64,000 nt of DNA, from contig JAAYUK010000075.1 in the NCBI GenBank assembly GCA_012517735.1, positions 20,955 through 84,954 on the forward strand, given 5' to 3'. Position 1 is the first letter of the stretch, and each line of letters starts with the position of its first letter. The notes under the pieces are model-generated. The model searched no databases and was not told the origin of the DNA. It was given only the letters and a program-made list of their open reading frames with translations. Origin of the DNA: Nitrospiraceae bacterium (GTDB taxonomy: Bacteria > Nitrospirota > Thermodesulfovibrionia > Thermodesulfovibrionales > Dissulfurispiraceae). A program made the position numbers and the translations under genes. Shown piece by piece: positions 1-8,687 of the stretch.

Positions 1-186
1 ACTGATGATATGCGTGCCGATATCGACACAGGTCTGGACCGATTGTATCAGATTGAAGAGGATAATGCTCTGAAGATCCCTGTCCTTTCTGAAAATGCCG
101 ATCCCCGGATCCTTCTTGGTCCTGATATGACCAAGATAGTCCAAAACCTTTTCCAGCTTTCTGCCGACAAGACTTTTATCGACCAA
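1..186 (-). CDS. HepT-like toxin (DUF86), N-terminal part, cut by window edge
   Basis: This reading frame begins at a TTG (186) preceded by a strong AGGAGG ribosome site at 194-199 and runs off the window after 62 codons. The protein has the pattern of HepT/DUF86 proteins: a basic N-terminal helix with VLDYL, then DLQSIILFNLIQSVQTCVDI, which fits the helical segment of this family. HepT proteins are RNase-type HEPN toxins paired with MNT nucleotidyltransferases. The start overlaps the end of the upstream MNT gene by 11 bp, so the two are translationally coupled. The catalytic RX4-6H motif would lie beyond the window, so activity cannot be judged. The opposite-strand frame over this stretch is a shadow. 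Confidence 0.75.
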   Translation of the reverse strand, partial: MVDKSLVGRKLEKVLDYLGHIRTKKDPGIGIFRKDRDLQSIILFNLIQSVQTCVDIGTHIIS

Positions 187-607
187 CTGCCGTCCTCCTG
201 ACCCTTGCGGCAACCGCGCCGAGACAAATATCCTCAATCGGTTTGTAATCGAAATACTCCAGCACCGCACGCGTAGTGAACCTGACACGCAATTTCTTGT
301 TCCGGTCAAAGAGCAGTGTTCCCGTTTTCAGAATACGATGCTTTAGATATGCCGGAGCAGTATTGAGAATAACAATGTCCACCACCCGAAGGGAAAGATA
401 CGGTGAGACAGCATAGTATTGCCGCCGCAGCGTCTCATAACCGATCGTTCCCCGCTTGCTGTCGTCAATGAGCACGGCGATATCAATATCGCTGTCATGC
501 TTCTGCATCCCATGCGCAGCGCTGCCAAAGAGATACAGGGCGGATACTTCGCTCCGTTTTTTAAAGTAATCGATTATTTTCCTGCTCGTATCTGCCGGCA
601 CTGACAT
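176..607 (-). CDS. MNT-type nucleotidyltransferase, probable antitoxin of a HepT/MNT pair
   Basis: The 143-residue protein carries the minimal nucleotidyltransferase signature GS-X10-DXD (GSAAHG...SDIDIAV near residues 28-44), with the DXD acidic pair that binds Mg-ATP. The C-terminal RFTTRAVLEYFDYKPI segment is typical of MNT proteins encoded beside HepT. In characterised pairs the MNT protein AMPylates and silences the HepT RNase toxin. ATG at 607 is preceded by AAGGAG. The hepT-like start lies inside its last codons. The role as antitoxin is inferred from family and neighbour. Confidence 0.8.
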   Translation of the reverse strand: MSVPADTSRKIIDYFKKRSEVSALYLFGSAAHGMQKHDSDIDIAVLIDDSKRGTIGYETLRRQYYAVSPYLSLRVVDIVILNTAPAYLKHRILKTGTLLFDRNKKLRVRFTTRAVLEYFDYKPIEDICLGAVAARVRRTAVGR

Positions 608-726
608 GCCTCAACTCCTTGTTTTATGGTGATTATAGCATACAATTGAGAGCGCTCCTCCTGTGCTGCATGGCACAATCCATACTGCACAAGTGGCCGT
701 CCAAACAGCAGGGGGGCTCAAGAGAA

Positions 727-1536
727 CTACCGGCAAATGAGAGCAATCGCCCCGGCCGGACAGGAGTTTCTGCATAAACCGCAGCCATAGCACGCATGCG
801 CATCAATAACTGCATAGTGACTCCCTGAATCTTCCCGTTCGCCGATAGCCTTGAACTGACACTGTGCCGCACACTGGCCGCATCCAATGCACTGCTCTTC
901 ATCCACCGCAGCAACAAACTCGGCACGGGCCATCGTCTCGACCTTGATGCCCGAAAGGGTGCGCATGGCAAGGCAATCGTCGAGCGTACAATTGCAGATG
1001 GCTCCGATGAAAGGCGTCATCATGGTCCAGATCGTATGCACCGCGCCATGTTCTTCAAGATGTTCCATCTGGCGGATCGCCTCTTCCCGATCCACCGATT
1101 CCAAACCCTCGTCAGGCAGAGGACCAAAAGAACTCATGTCAATGTGGCGATACCACTGCTCCGGCCCGATGCTGATGCCGTAACATGCCCTGACCTCCCC
1201 CTTTCCCATTGCCCACCGGCATGCGCACGGCATACGGACAACGGTTTCCGCCTTGCGAACCAGTTCGCGAATCTCTTCCATCGGGAGCACCTGACCGAAA
1301 TGCTCCTGTCGGGCTTTCTCTTGCATACCGACACGCACACGATCCGGCAACGCTCCTTTCTTCTGAACCAGGGCTTCCAGTCTGCCGAGCGTGACAAACC
1401 CTTCCTGTATCGTATCTTTCACAAACCGTTCGATATAGCCACGGCGCCTCAGGTCTGACACGAGGTCCCCCGAAAAATTTTTCGCGTTCTTGTACCAGAC
1501 CTGCCCGTCACCATGTTTTGTACAGAACTCACACAT
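727..1536 (-). CDS. Cys-rich ferredoxin-type protein with two C-terminal [4Fe-4S] motifs
   Basis: The last 60 residues of this 269-residue protein form a classic two-cluster ferredoxin domain: C216, C219, C222, C226 and C249, C252, C255, C259. Upstream are other cysteines of unknown purpose: C2 and C5 (CEFC), C104/C106/C118, and C181/C183/C188 (CNCTLDDC), which could hold another cofactor. No signal peptide or membrane segment is visible, so it is probably a cytoplasmic electron carrier or oxidoreductase component. ATG 1536 has AGGAGG five bases upstream. The nucleoside transporter gene ends 9 bp before it, so they may be cotranscribed. I do not recognise a specific function. Confidence 0.8.
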   Translation of the reverse strand: MCEFCTKHGDGQVWYKNAKNFSGDLVSDLRRRGYIERFVKDTIQEGFVTLGRLEALVQKKGALPDRVRVGMQEKARQEHFGQVLPMEEIRELVRKAETVVRMPCACRWAMGKGEVRACYGISIGPEQWYRHIDMSSFGPLPDEGLESVDREEAIRQMEHLEEHGAVHTIWTMMTPFIGAICNCTLDDCLAMRTLSGIKVETMARAEFVAAVDEEQCIGCGQCAAQCQFKAIGEREDSGSHYAVIDAHACYGCGLCRNSCPAGAIALICR

Positions 1537-1545
1537 TGAATCCTC

Positions 1546-2787
1546 CTAATAAACGATACCGACAATCGCTCCGGTGAGCAGTGTTGACATGGTCCCGGCA
1601 ATGAGGGACTTCATGCCGAGCGCAACGATCTCGCTCCGCCGCTCGGGGGCCATCACCGCGAGCCCGCCGATCATGATGCCAAGGCTGCCGAAATTCGCGA
1701 ACCCGCATAATGCATACGTCATGACAATACGGCTGCGCGGGCTGAGGGCGGCATCAGAAAGCTTCGCCATATCCAGATAGGCAAGAAATTCATTCAGCAC
1801 CGTTTTGGTACCCATCAACGCTCCGGCAGTCTGGGCCTCCTGCCACGGAATGCCGATCATCCATACAATCGGGGCCATGACCCAACCGAGCATTCGCTGA
1901 AGCGTAAGGGGGGCTCCCTGCACCTGCGGCAGCAGCCCGACAACCTGGTTGGCAAGATGTACCAGAGCAACGAGCACCACCAGCATGGCGATGATATTGA
2001 TCAGCAGACTCACGCCCTCGGTCGTGCCGTTGGTAATCGCATCCATGGTGCTCGTCGCAGGCATCGGAGGGACAATGTCGCCGCAGGTGAGCAGGCCCGT
2101 TTCAGGAATCATGACCTGCGAAAGCATGATCGCAGCAGGAATGCTGATGACCGATGCAACGAGGATATGCCCGAGCGGGTCGGTGATCACCGGGCTGAGA
2201 ATGCTGGCATAGAGGATCATGACCGTCCCCGCGATGCCCGCCATGCCGCAGGTCATGGTCACAAACAATTCGCTCCGGGTCATGATCGAAAGATAGGGTC
2301 TGACAAAGAGCGGGGCCTCGATCATGCCGAGAAACACATTTGCCGCAGCCCCGAGCCCGACGGCGCCGCCGATGCGCATGGTTTTCTGTAAAAACCACGA
2401 GAATGCCTTTACCACAACCGGCAGAATCCTCCAGTAGAAAAGCAGCGAGGAAAGCGCACTCACCACCAATACCAGCGGCAGTGCCTGCAGGGCAAGCACA
2501 AAGCTCGCCCCCGGATACGACTCCGCAAACGGCAACGGCCCGCCGCCGATATATCCGAACACGAATGAGGTGCCGGCTCGCGTAGCTTGCTCGATTGCCG
2601 ACACAGCCTGATTCAGCAGGCGGAACACCTCTTTGGAAGCCGGGACTTTCAGCAGCAGCACGGCAAGCAGTATCTGAACCCCCAGGCCGATTGCAACGCC
2701 GCGCCACCGTATTTGACGACGGTTTTCACTCAGCAGCCAGGCAAACCCGACCACTGCAACAACACCGATTATCCCTTGACCATACAA
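1546..2787 (-). CDS. NupC-family concentrative nucleoside transporter
   Basis: This 413-residue, very hydrophobic protein matches the CNT family in length and motifs: GMIEAPLFVRPY in the middle and ATSTMDAITNGTTEG further on, both in the substrate/ion-binding core. CNT proteins import nucleosides across the inner membrane with Na+ or H+. The start is a TTG at 2787 with GGAAG about 11 bases upstream; the ATG at 2783 is out of frame. It faces away from the purine-biosynthesis gene at 2941, so the 150-bp gap should hold divergent promoters. The specific nucleoside cannot be told from sequence alone. Confidence 0.88.
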   Translation of the reverse strand: MYGQGIIGVVAVVGFAWLLSENRRQIRWRGVAIGLGVQILLAVLLLKVPASKEVFRLLNQAVSAIEQATRAGTSFVFGYIGGGPLPFAESYPGASFVLALQALPLVLVVSALSSLLFYWRILPVVVKAFSWFLQKTMRIGGAVGLGAAANVFLGMIEAPLFVRPYLSIMTRSELFVTMTCGMAGIAGTVMILYASILSPVITDPLGHILVASVISIPAAIMLSQVMIPETGLLTCGDIVPPMPATSTMDAITNGTTEGVSLLINIIAMLVVLVALVHLANQVVGLLPQVQGAPLTLQRMLGWVMAPIVWMIGIPWQEAQTAGALMGTKTVLNEFLAYLDMAKLSDAALSPRSRIVMTYALCGFANFGSLGIMIGGLAVMAPERRSEIVALGMKSLIAGTMSTLLTGAIVGIVY

Positions 2788-2940
2788 TTCTGAGAACTTC
2801 CTTTCCCGATGTCTGCGAACATGCTGCTTATTCTAGGCTTCACAGGAACTGCCGGTCAAGACAACGGTGATTCTCCTTCTTTCCCCCAATCTGGTATGCT
2901 TAAAGACACCCCATAATTTCTGTTCTCAGGAGGCTCGCAC

Positions 2941-4233
2941 ATGGCAGATCTCAAGAAGATGTACAAAACCATCATGGACGATCACTTCCCGGATTCGATG
3001 ACCATACAGTTCGGCGATCAGACGCTCGTCTACCGCAAGCGCGCATGGAAGATTCCGGATGAAAAAACCGGTGACATCATTGAAAAGGGGCTCCGCTACG
3101 GCGAAAACCCGGATCAGGAAGCAGCCATGTATGAGTTGATCAACGGCAATCTCCTCCTCGGCAACTGCCAGTTCATCAATCCGGGCAACGGGCTGGTGAG
3201 CAGCATCACTGAAGAGGACATGATTCAGGCCGGCAAGCATCCCGGCAAGACGAACATGACCGACCTCGACAATGGGCTCAATATCCTCAAGTTCCTCGGA
3301 GACCGGCCTGCAGCCGCGATCCTGAAGCATAACAATCCGTGCGGTGTCGCATACGGTGCGACCGTAGCCGAAGCGTACGACCGTGCAAACATGGCCGACC
3401 GTATTGCCGCGTTCGGCGGATGCCTCGTCGTCAACCGCCCCATGGACAAAGCAGCGGCAGAGCTGGTGAGTGAAAACTATCTCGAAGTGGTTGCCGCCCC
3501 GGACTTTGAGCCCGGCGTTGTCGATATCCTTGCCAAACGGAAAAATCTCCGTATTGTGCGAGTGGCAAAGATCAATGATCTCGAAAAATTCCGTTCCTCC
3601 CGATTTGTGGACTTCAAATGCCTGATCGACGGCGGAATAATCGTGCAGCAGTCTCCGGTGAACCGCATCCGGACAAAAGACGATTTTCTTCCGGCAACAA
3701 CGGTGTATAAAGGACAGGAATTCAGCATTGACCGGCAGCCGACCGAAGAGGAATACGCGGATATGCTCTTCGGCTGGAATGTCGAGCAGGGAATTACCTC
3801 AAACTCGGTTATCTATGTAAAAGACGGCTGTACCGTCGGCATCGGAACCGGCGAACAGGATCGTGTCGGTGTTGCCGAAATTGCCGTATTCAAGGCATAT
3901 ACAAAATATGCGGATGCACTCTGTTTCAGACAGTTCGGCATCCCTTACAAGACCTATGAACTCGAAGCACGTCAGGGCAAGCGCGATATCGCCGCACTGA
4001 AGGAGATCGATACCCGGACGGAACGGGAAAAGGGTGGGCTTATCGGATCAACGATGGTATCCGATGCATTTTTCCCGTTCAGGGATGGAGCCGATGTCGG
4101 CATCCGGCAGGGAGTGCGGGCGATTGTTCAGCCGGGCGGCTCCGAGCGTGATTTCGAGACGATTCAGGCATGTAATGAAGCAAGCCCGAAAGTCACCATG
4201 GTATATACCGGCCAGCGTGCTTTCAGGCATTGA
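2941..4233 (+). CDS. Stand-alone AICAR transformylase (PurH C-terminal domain only)
   Basis: The 430-residue protein aligns throughout with the AICAR formyltransferase half of PurH: RYGENPDQ (52-59), KHNNPCG with catalytic Lys129-His130, SDAFFPFRD, and the terminal QRAFRH. The usual N-terminal IMP cyclohydrolase (MGS-like) domain is absent, so this enzyme should carry out only the formyl transfer from 10-formyl-THF to AICAR. IMP cyclohydrolase must come from another gene. RYGENPHQ of ordinary PurH is RYGENPDQ here. ATG 2941 has AGGAGG seven bases upstream. Confidence 0.88.
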   Translation: MADLKKMYKTIMDDHFPDSMTIQFGDQTLVYRKRAWKIPDEKTGDIIEKGLRYGENPDQEAAMYELINGNLLLGNCQFINPGNGLVSSITEEDMIQAGKHPGKTNMTDLDNGLNILKFLGDRPAAAILKHNNPCGVAYGATVAEAYDRANMADRIAAFGGCLVVNRPMDKAAAELVSENYLEVVAAPDFEPGVVDILAKRKNLRIVRVAKINDLEKFRSSRFVDFKCLIDGGIIVQQSPVNRIRTKDDFLPATTVYKGQEFSIDRQPTEEEYADMLFGWNVEQGITSNSVIYVKDGCTVGIGTGEQDRVGVAEIAVFKAYTKYADALCFRQFGIPYKTYELEARQGKRDIAALKEIDTRTEREKGGLIGSTMVSDAFFPFRDGADVGIRQGVRAIVQPGGSERDFETIQACNEASPKVTMVYTGQRAFRH

Positions 4234-4255
4234 GCCGGGATATCCGAAAACCGAC

Positions 4256-4292
4256 CAGGCAGGGATCAAACGATGGGTTTGATCTCTGCCTG
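4256..4292. terminator. Stem-loop between convergent genes
   Basis: A 16-bp stem with a single G-T wobble (CAGGCAGGGATCAAAC at 4256-4271 against 4277-4292) and a five-base loop sits where the AICAR transformylase and the phosphodiesterase genes meet. It overlaps the last codons and stop of the phosphodiesterase gene. There is no clear T-run, so it may protect 3' ends rather than terminate strongly. Confidence 0.55.
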
Positions 4293-4748
4293 CATCGTCG
4301 CCAGATCGACCAAGGCAACTGACGGCTTTCCGTGCAGCCATCCGCAGACCTCGCCGGGATTGACCACCAGCGTGCCACCGACCCGCTTGATTACCGCCTC
4401 ATGGGTATGCCCGTAGACAACCAGATCGTACATGCCGCTTGCAGCCAAGGCATCGACAACATGATGCTCATGCATCATGACAATTCTCCGATCCCCCAGC
4501 GTAAACGCATACGGCTGCGCATGAACCGAATCTCCGTACATTTGTTTGATAAGCACACGATCACCATCGTTATTGCCGAAAATCGCGGTAAAGCCCCCCT
4601 GAAAGTCCTTGAGCACCCGATAGGTAAACGGGGAAGCAAAGTCTCCGGCATGGAGAATATGCTGCACGTTCTGCGCTGCAAAGAGCGCGCATGCTTTCCT
4701 CATGTTGTCAAGATGATCGTGGGTGTCTGACATGATTCCAATCAGCAT
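4266..4748 (-). CDS. YfcE/MJ0936-type metallophosphodiesterase
   Basis: All metal-binding motifs of small calcineurin-like phosphoesterases are present in order: SDTHD (7-11), HAGDF, GNND, a MHEHH segment, GHTH and NPGE. The 160-residue length fits the YfcE/MJ0936 group, Mn-dependent cytosolic phosphodiesterases with unclear natural substrates. The ATG at 4748 is preceded by GAGGAGGACAA. The downstream convergent gene is on the other strand. A physiological substrate cannot be predicted. Confidence 0.88.
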   Translation of the reverse strand: MLIGIMSDTHDHLDNMRKACALFAAQNVQHILHAGDFASPFTYRVLKDFQGGFTAIFGNNDGDRVLIKQMYGDSVHAQPYAFTLGDRRIVMMHEHHVVDALAASGMYDLVVYGHTHEAVIKRVGGTLVVNPGEVCGWLHGKPSVALVDLATMQAEIKPIV

Positions 4749-4811
4749 TTGTCCTCCTCAACCTGGCATTCCATGAACATCCTTTTCCCTGCTGTCCCGA
4801 ATGGCCTCCGT

Positions 4812-5843
4812 TCAGATCTCCGTTGCCGGTGATCCGAGCGGCAGATAGGCCTTTGCGTTGAGATCAAGCCCGGCACGGTGTCCCGCGCAATAGTGCCGGT
4901 AGCCGGCAGCTGCTATCATGGCCGCATTGTCTGCGCACAGCCTCACTGATGGAACGTGCAAGGCGATTCCACGCTCGCCTGCCACTGTCTGCATACGGGA
5001 GCGAAGGGCACTGTTTGCAGCCACCCCGCCCGAAAGAACCACGCGGGCAATTCCGCAGGAATCGACGGCCGACTCGACCTTGCGAACCAGCACATCAACA
5101 ACAGCCTCCTGAAAAGACGCCGCAACATCCTTCCTGAAGCCATCGGAGAGCATACTGTCGGCACGCCGGAGCTCTTTCTGAATACTGTTTCTTACCGCCG
5201 TCTTCAGTCCGCTGAAGCTGAAATCAAAGGTATCGGGAAGATACGCACGGGGGAAGTGGAACGCCCTCGGGTCACCCTCCCCGGCAAGGCGGTCGATAAT
5301 GGGCCCTCCGGGATATGACAGACCGAGCAGCTTCGCAACCTTGTCGTATGCCTCTCCGGCGGCATCATCCCGCGTTCTGCCGAGTTCATGATAGCGGCCA
5401 AAAGCCTCCACCCGATACAGGCTGGTATGCCCTCCCGAGACGATCAGGGCGAGAAACGGGAAAACGGGAGGATTACCCTCAAGAAATGCCGCATAGATAT
5501 GCCCTTCAAGATGATGCACCGCGACCAGAGGGATCGCGCGGGCGAAGCTGAGCGACTTGGCAAAGCCGCAACCGACAAGCAGGGAACCGATCAGTCCGGG
5601 GGCATGACAGACCGCTATGGCATCGATATCGTCAAGGGTCAGGGAGGCTCCCGACAACGCTTCATCCACAACCGGCCAGATCATCTCGAGATGACGCCGG
5701 GATGCAAGCTCCGGTACGATGCCTCCGTATTTCTGATGTATTTCCGACTGCGAAGAAACGATGTTCGAGAGTATTACCGAGCCGTCGCGGACAACGGCTG
5801 CAGACGTATCGTCACATGAGGTATCTATGCCGAGGATAACCAT
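4812..5843 (-). CDS. tsaD: tRNA N6-threonylcarbamoyladenosine transferase TsaD
   Basis: This 343-residue protein is a full-length TsaD (Gcp/Kae1/Qri7) that transfers the threonylcarbamoyl group to A37 of ANN-decoding tRNAs. It starts MVILGIDTSCDDTSAA, has the iron/zinc ligands His111 and His115 in HHLEGH at the standard numbering, and has the nucleotide-site motif SGGVAANS near the C-terminus. It works with TsaB, TsaC and TsaE, none of which is in this window. A heptanucleotide repeat array lies 33 bp upstream of the start, between it and ccsB. Confidence 0.95.
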   Translation of the reverse strand: MVILGIDTSCDDTSAAVVRDGSVILSNIVSSQSEIHQKYGGIVPELASRRHLEMIWPVVDEALSGASLTLDDIDAIAVCHAPGLIGSLLVGCGFAKSLSFARAIPLVAVHHLEGHIYAAFLEGNPPVFPFLALIVSGGHTSLYRVEAFGRYHELGRTRDDAAGEAYDKVAKLLGLSYPGGPIIDRLAGEGDPRAFHFPRAYLPDTFDFSFSGLKTAVRNSIQKELRRADSMLSDGFRKDVAASFQEAVVDVLVRKVESAVDSCGIARVVLSGGVAANSALRSRMQTVAGERGIALHVPSVRLCADNAAMIAAAGYRHYCAGHRAGLDLNAKAYLPLGSPATEI

Positions 5844-5875
5844 CGCTCATTTCACCCTATCCTCTCAACAATCAT

Positions 5876-5980
5876 CTACTTACTACTTACTACTTACTAC
5901 TTACTACTTACTACTTACTACTTACTACTTACTACTTACTACTTACTTCTTACTTCTTACTTCTTACTTCTCACTTCTCA
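5876..5980. repeat. Heptanucleotide tandem array, 15 units
   Basis: Ten perfect copies of CTACTTA (5876-5945) are followed by three CTTCTTA and two CTTCTCA units, all in the same 7-bp register. The array fills the gap between the ccsB stop (5992) and the tsaD start (5843). On the coding strand it reads as repeats of TAAGTAG, so every frame contains stops and it is not translated. It resembles the short tandem heptamer repeats described in cyanobacteria and is likely prone to slippage. Confidence 0.97.
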
Positions 5981-5991
5981 CTTGTCTCTCC

Positions 5992-7080
5992 CTACATTCC
6001 GCCGTACGAATGCAGACCGCTCAGAAGCAGGTTCACGCCGAGATAGGTAAAAATGGTCGAGACAAACCCGATTACGGCAACGATCGAAATCTGTGTGCCA
6101 CGCCAGCCCCGCACATGGCGGACATGCAGGTAAAATGCATAGACGAACCAGGTGATCAGTGACCACGTTTCCTTCGGATCCCAACTCCAGTAGCGTCCCC
6201 ATGCCTGATCCGCCCATATCGCCCCAAAGACTAGACCACCGAGCGTGAATACGGGAAATCCGATGGCAATGCATTTATAGGTCAGCTCTTCAAGCTGATC
6301 GGCTGAGACTGCAAACCGGGAGATCACATTTTTCAGTACAAAGCCGTACCGCCATACCAGAAACACGAACACGAAGAGCATCGCGTAGCTCAATGCAGCA
6401 ATGCCGCCGGAAGCGCTGCGGAAAGTCGCCCTGAACAAATAGTTCTTGATGAACGACTCCGCCCCTTTTCCGGTCAGCTTGAACGCAACGAAGTCGATCC
6501 CCATGGCAATCAGGATGGCGCCGAAGAACGCGAGCACCACCGTCCAGAAAACATACGGTCCGGATTTTCTGTTGTCACTCGTAGTGCAGGCAAGATACAT
6601 GATCGCCGTGGCAAAGGAGATGGCAAACGCTGCATATGCGAGAAAACTCATGGTCACATGCGCAAGAAGCCAGTTGCTCTGAAGCGCTGGAATCAGCGGA
6701 TGAATATCCTTCGAAATGCCCGAAATATCGATAAATGCCATGATCATACCGGCAATCGGGGTAATGAAGGCTCCAAACGAGCGGGTCTTGTATTTCCACT
6801 CGATAAGCAGATATCCCAGCATGATGCACCAGACAAAGAAGATCAGCGATTCATACAGGTTGGTCAGCGGAATCGACCGCATGATGCCCATACCGCCGAT
6901 ATCCGCAAATTCCTTCCAGCGCAGGAAAAAGGCGCAGGTATGGGAGAGAAAACCGGCAACGGTCAGCGTTGTTGCGATAATACCGACAGCCCCGGCACGA
7001 AAGGCAAGGAATGCAATATAGGAGATCATCGCAAGAATATAGGCTATACTCGAGAGACCAAAAAAAAGGGAACTATCCAT
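5992..7080 (-). CDS. ccsB: Cytochrome c biogenesis protein CcsB/ResC
   Basis: A multi-spanning membrane protein of about 362 residues with the haem-handling WWD-type motif (WADQAWGRYWSWDPKETWS) near residues 280-300, characteristic of CcsA/ResC-type components of System II cytochrome c maturation. With ResB it carries haem to the periplasmic side and joins it to CXXCH apocytochromes. ATG at 7080 is preferred because GGAGG lies nine bases upstream; the ATG at 7089 directly abuts that site. It follows resB closely in one operon. The naming CcsA/CcsB/ResC varies between annotators. Confidence 0.93.
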   Translation of the reverse strand: MDSSLFFGLSSIAYILAMISYIAFLAFRAGAVGIIATTLTVAGFLSHTCAFFLRWKEFADIGGMGIMRSIPLTNLYESLIFFVWCIMLGYLLIEWKYKTRSFGAFITPIAGMIMAFIDISGISKDIHPLIPALQSNWLLAHVTMSFLAYAAFAISFATAIMYLACTTSDNRKSGPYVFWTVVLAFFGAILIAMGIDFVAFKLTGKGAESFIKNYLFRATFRSASGGIAALSYAMLFVFVFLVWRYGFVLKNVISRFAVSADQLEELTYKCIAIGFPVFTLGGLVFGAIWADQAWGRYWSWDPKETWSLITWFVYAFYLHVRHVRGWRGTQISIVAVIGFVSTIFTYLGVNLLLSGLHSYGGM

Positions 7081-7103
7081 GAACACCATCCTCCGAAAAG
7101 CGC

Positions 7104-8549
7104 TTAGGCTTTATCTGCCGCTGACAGTTTCTGTGCAAGCCGTTCAATGCCGGATTCAAACGCAACCCGGTTCTTGCTGCTCGAGCCGGCCAGAAGGAAA
7201 CGGACCTTCCCGCGCTCCTCGCGCATCACAACCCAGACGCGGGCATGACTCATGAAAAATGACATATAGAGCCCTATCGTCATCAGGATGCACCCAAGAT
7301 ACACAATTTCGACACCAGGGTCCTTTCTGACCTGCAGCCCTGTATACTGAGCCCCCCAGAGATCGACAAACTCAACCTTTCCGTCGGGAACGTCCCACGT
7401 CTCAGGATGGCGCAAAAGGATCCATCGGGAATATCTGACTTTCCCCTTTTCCGAGAATTCAACAAACACCGCCGGGTTGCTCATTATCTCGGCATAGGTA
7501 AACAGTTTGCCGGACTCGTCGACAGCGATTGCCGGACTGAAATCCGCAACCTTGCCCTTCACGTCGGTTCCCGGAATGGTGAACGACTCCTCGAACTTCA
7601 GGCTGACGCCCTGTTTTTTCCCGTCTCTTCCGATCAGGGCAAACTTGAACTGGGCATCGCGGTTCGGCGCAAACCCGTAACTGGACTGATAAAAGGTGAT
7701 TCCCTTATACCTGAGCGGCCGGTTGACCTCGATCTCGGTCGTCTCCCTGCCATCGATCAGGACGGGTTTGCCGTTTTCAAGAATGGTCAGCCAGCTTTTG
7801 AAACTTTTGGGAGTATCCGATCCGTCATAATACGACACATTGAAGTCCTCACAGCGAATTTCAAACCCGAGCGGAATCTCCTTGTCCGCGCCTCCATAGG
7901 CGACCGCGGATGACGTCCCCTCAAGCAAATTCAGGTTCGCGTTGAATCCGAACTTCATCCCGACGATTGCGCCGGCCAGAATAATCACAATGCTGAGATG
8001 GGTCAGATACACGCCGAGCCTGCTGTAGCGTCCCTTCTCCGCAATGAACTGGACCGTCGCGTCCTCGGCCTTTGCTTCAACTGCATGGAAACCGAAGGAT
8101 TTCATTGCATCGAGAACCGCCGGACGGGCTTCATCTTTCTTGCGGCTGAAGACGACTTCACGCCGAACCGGCATGGTATTGGCCTGCTCAAACGTGAGCG
8201 CCCGTATCGGTTCCCTGACGACGTTCCAGATGCGCGGCAGGCGCTCCAATGAACAGACAATCAGGTTGGCTGCAAAAAGATAGAGCAAGGCGATGAACCA
8301 CCAGCTGTGATACATGTCGGTAAAACCCGCAGCGTCAAGAAATGCGAACACTTTGGGCGCCGCGCCGGATCCGACGAACTTCGCGACGATCTTCAGATTT
8401 TTCGAAACATCTCCGCTCTGGTCAAGCAAGGTCCCGACAATCGACGTACCTGAAATGAGGGCGAACACGACAACCGCCAGTTTGATCGATGCAAGCGCAT
8501 TCCATATGCGGTCTACAACGGATGTTTTCCGGTTTTTTTCGTCAGCCAC
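7104..8549 (-). CDS. resB: Cytochrome c biogenesis protein ResB
   Basis: This roughly 481-residue protein has ResB architecture: three N-terminal membrane helices, with the ASIKLAVVVFALISGTSIVG start typical of the family, a long periplasmic domain, and a last helix near residues 415-440. It partners CcsB in System II haem delivery. The GTG at 8549 is the best start because AAGGAG lies six bases upstream; upstream in-frame GTG/TTG codons have no such site. It is 23 bp before ccsB in the same direction. Confidence 0.92.
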   Translation of the reverse strand: MADEKNRKTSVVDRIWNALASIKLAVVVFALISGTSIVGTLLDQSGDVSKNLKIVAKFVGSGAAPKVFAFLDAAGFTDMYHSWWFIALLYLFAANLIVCSLERLPRIWNVVREPIRALTFEQANTMPVRREVVFSRKKDEARPAVLDAMKSFGFHAVEAKAEDATVQFIAEKGRYSRLGVYLTHLSIVIILAGAIVGMKFGFNANLNLLEGTSSAVAYGGADKEIPLGFEIRCEDFNVSYYDGSDTPKSFKSWLTILENGKPVLIDGRETTEIEVNRPLRYKGITFYQSSYGFAPNRDAQFKFALIGRDGKKQGVSLKFEESFTIPGTDVKGKVADFSPAIAVDESGKLFTYAEIMSNPAVFVEFSEKGKVRYSRWILLRHPETWDVPDGKVEFVDLWGAQYTGLQVRKDPGVEIVYLGCILMTIGLYMSFFMSHARVWVVMREERGKVRFLLAGSSSKNRVAFESGIERLAQKLSAADKA

Positions 8550-8687
8550 AGCTTTCTCCTTCACCAATACGCAGATGCGCCGTGCTCGGAACTTACAGGG
8601 AATCTTGAGGAGACCATCCGGTCGGCCGCGCAGCAGTAGTAGATTATGGTAACAAATGTGCCCTGAATCTGCAATGTAAAGAATCGG

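Noticed and set aside
10..201. Open plus-strand frame of 63 codons at the window start
   Set aside because: It lies opposite the hepT-like gene, which has a ribosome site, family similarity and coupling to the MNT gene.
5876..5980. Possible CRISPR array
   Set aside because: Units are contiguous 7-mers without spacers and no cas genes are nearby.
5761..6162. Plus-strand frame with a repetitive Tyr/Leu/Thr region
   Set aside because: The frame is created by the heptamer array and overlaps two solid minus-strand genes; no ribosome site.
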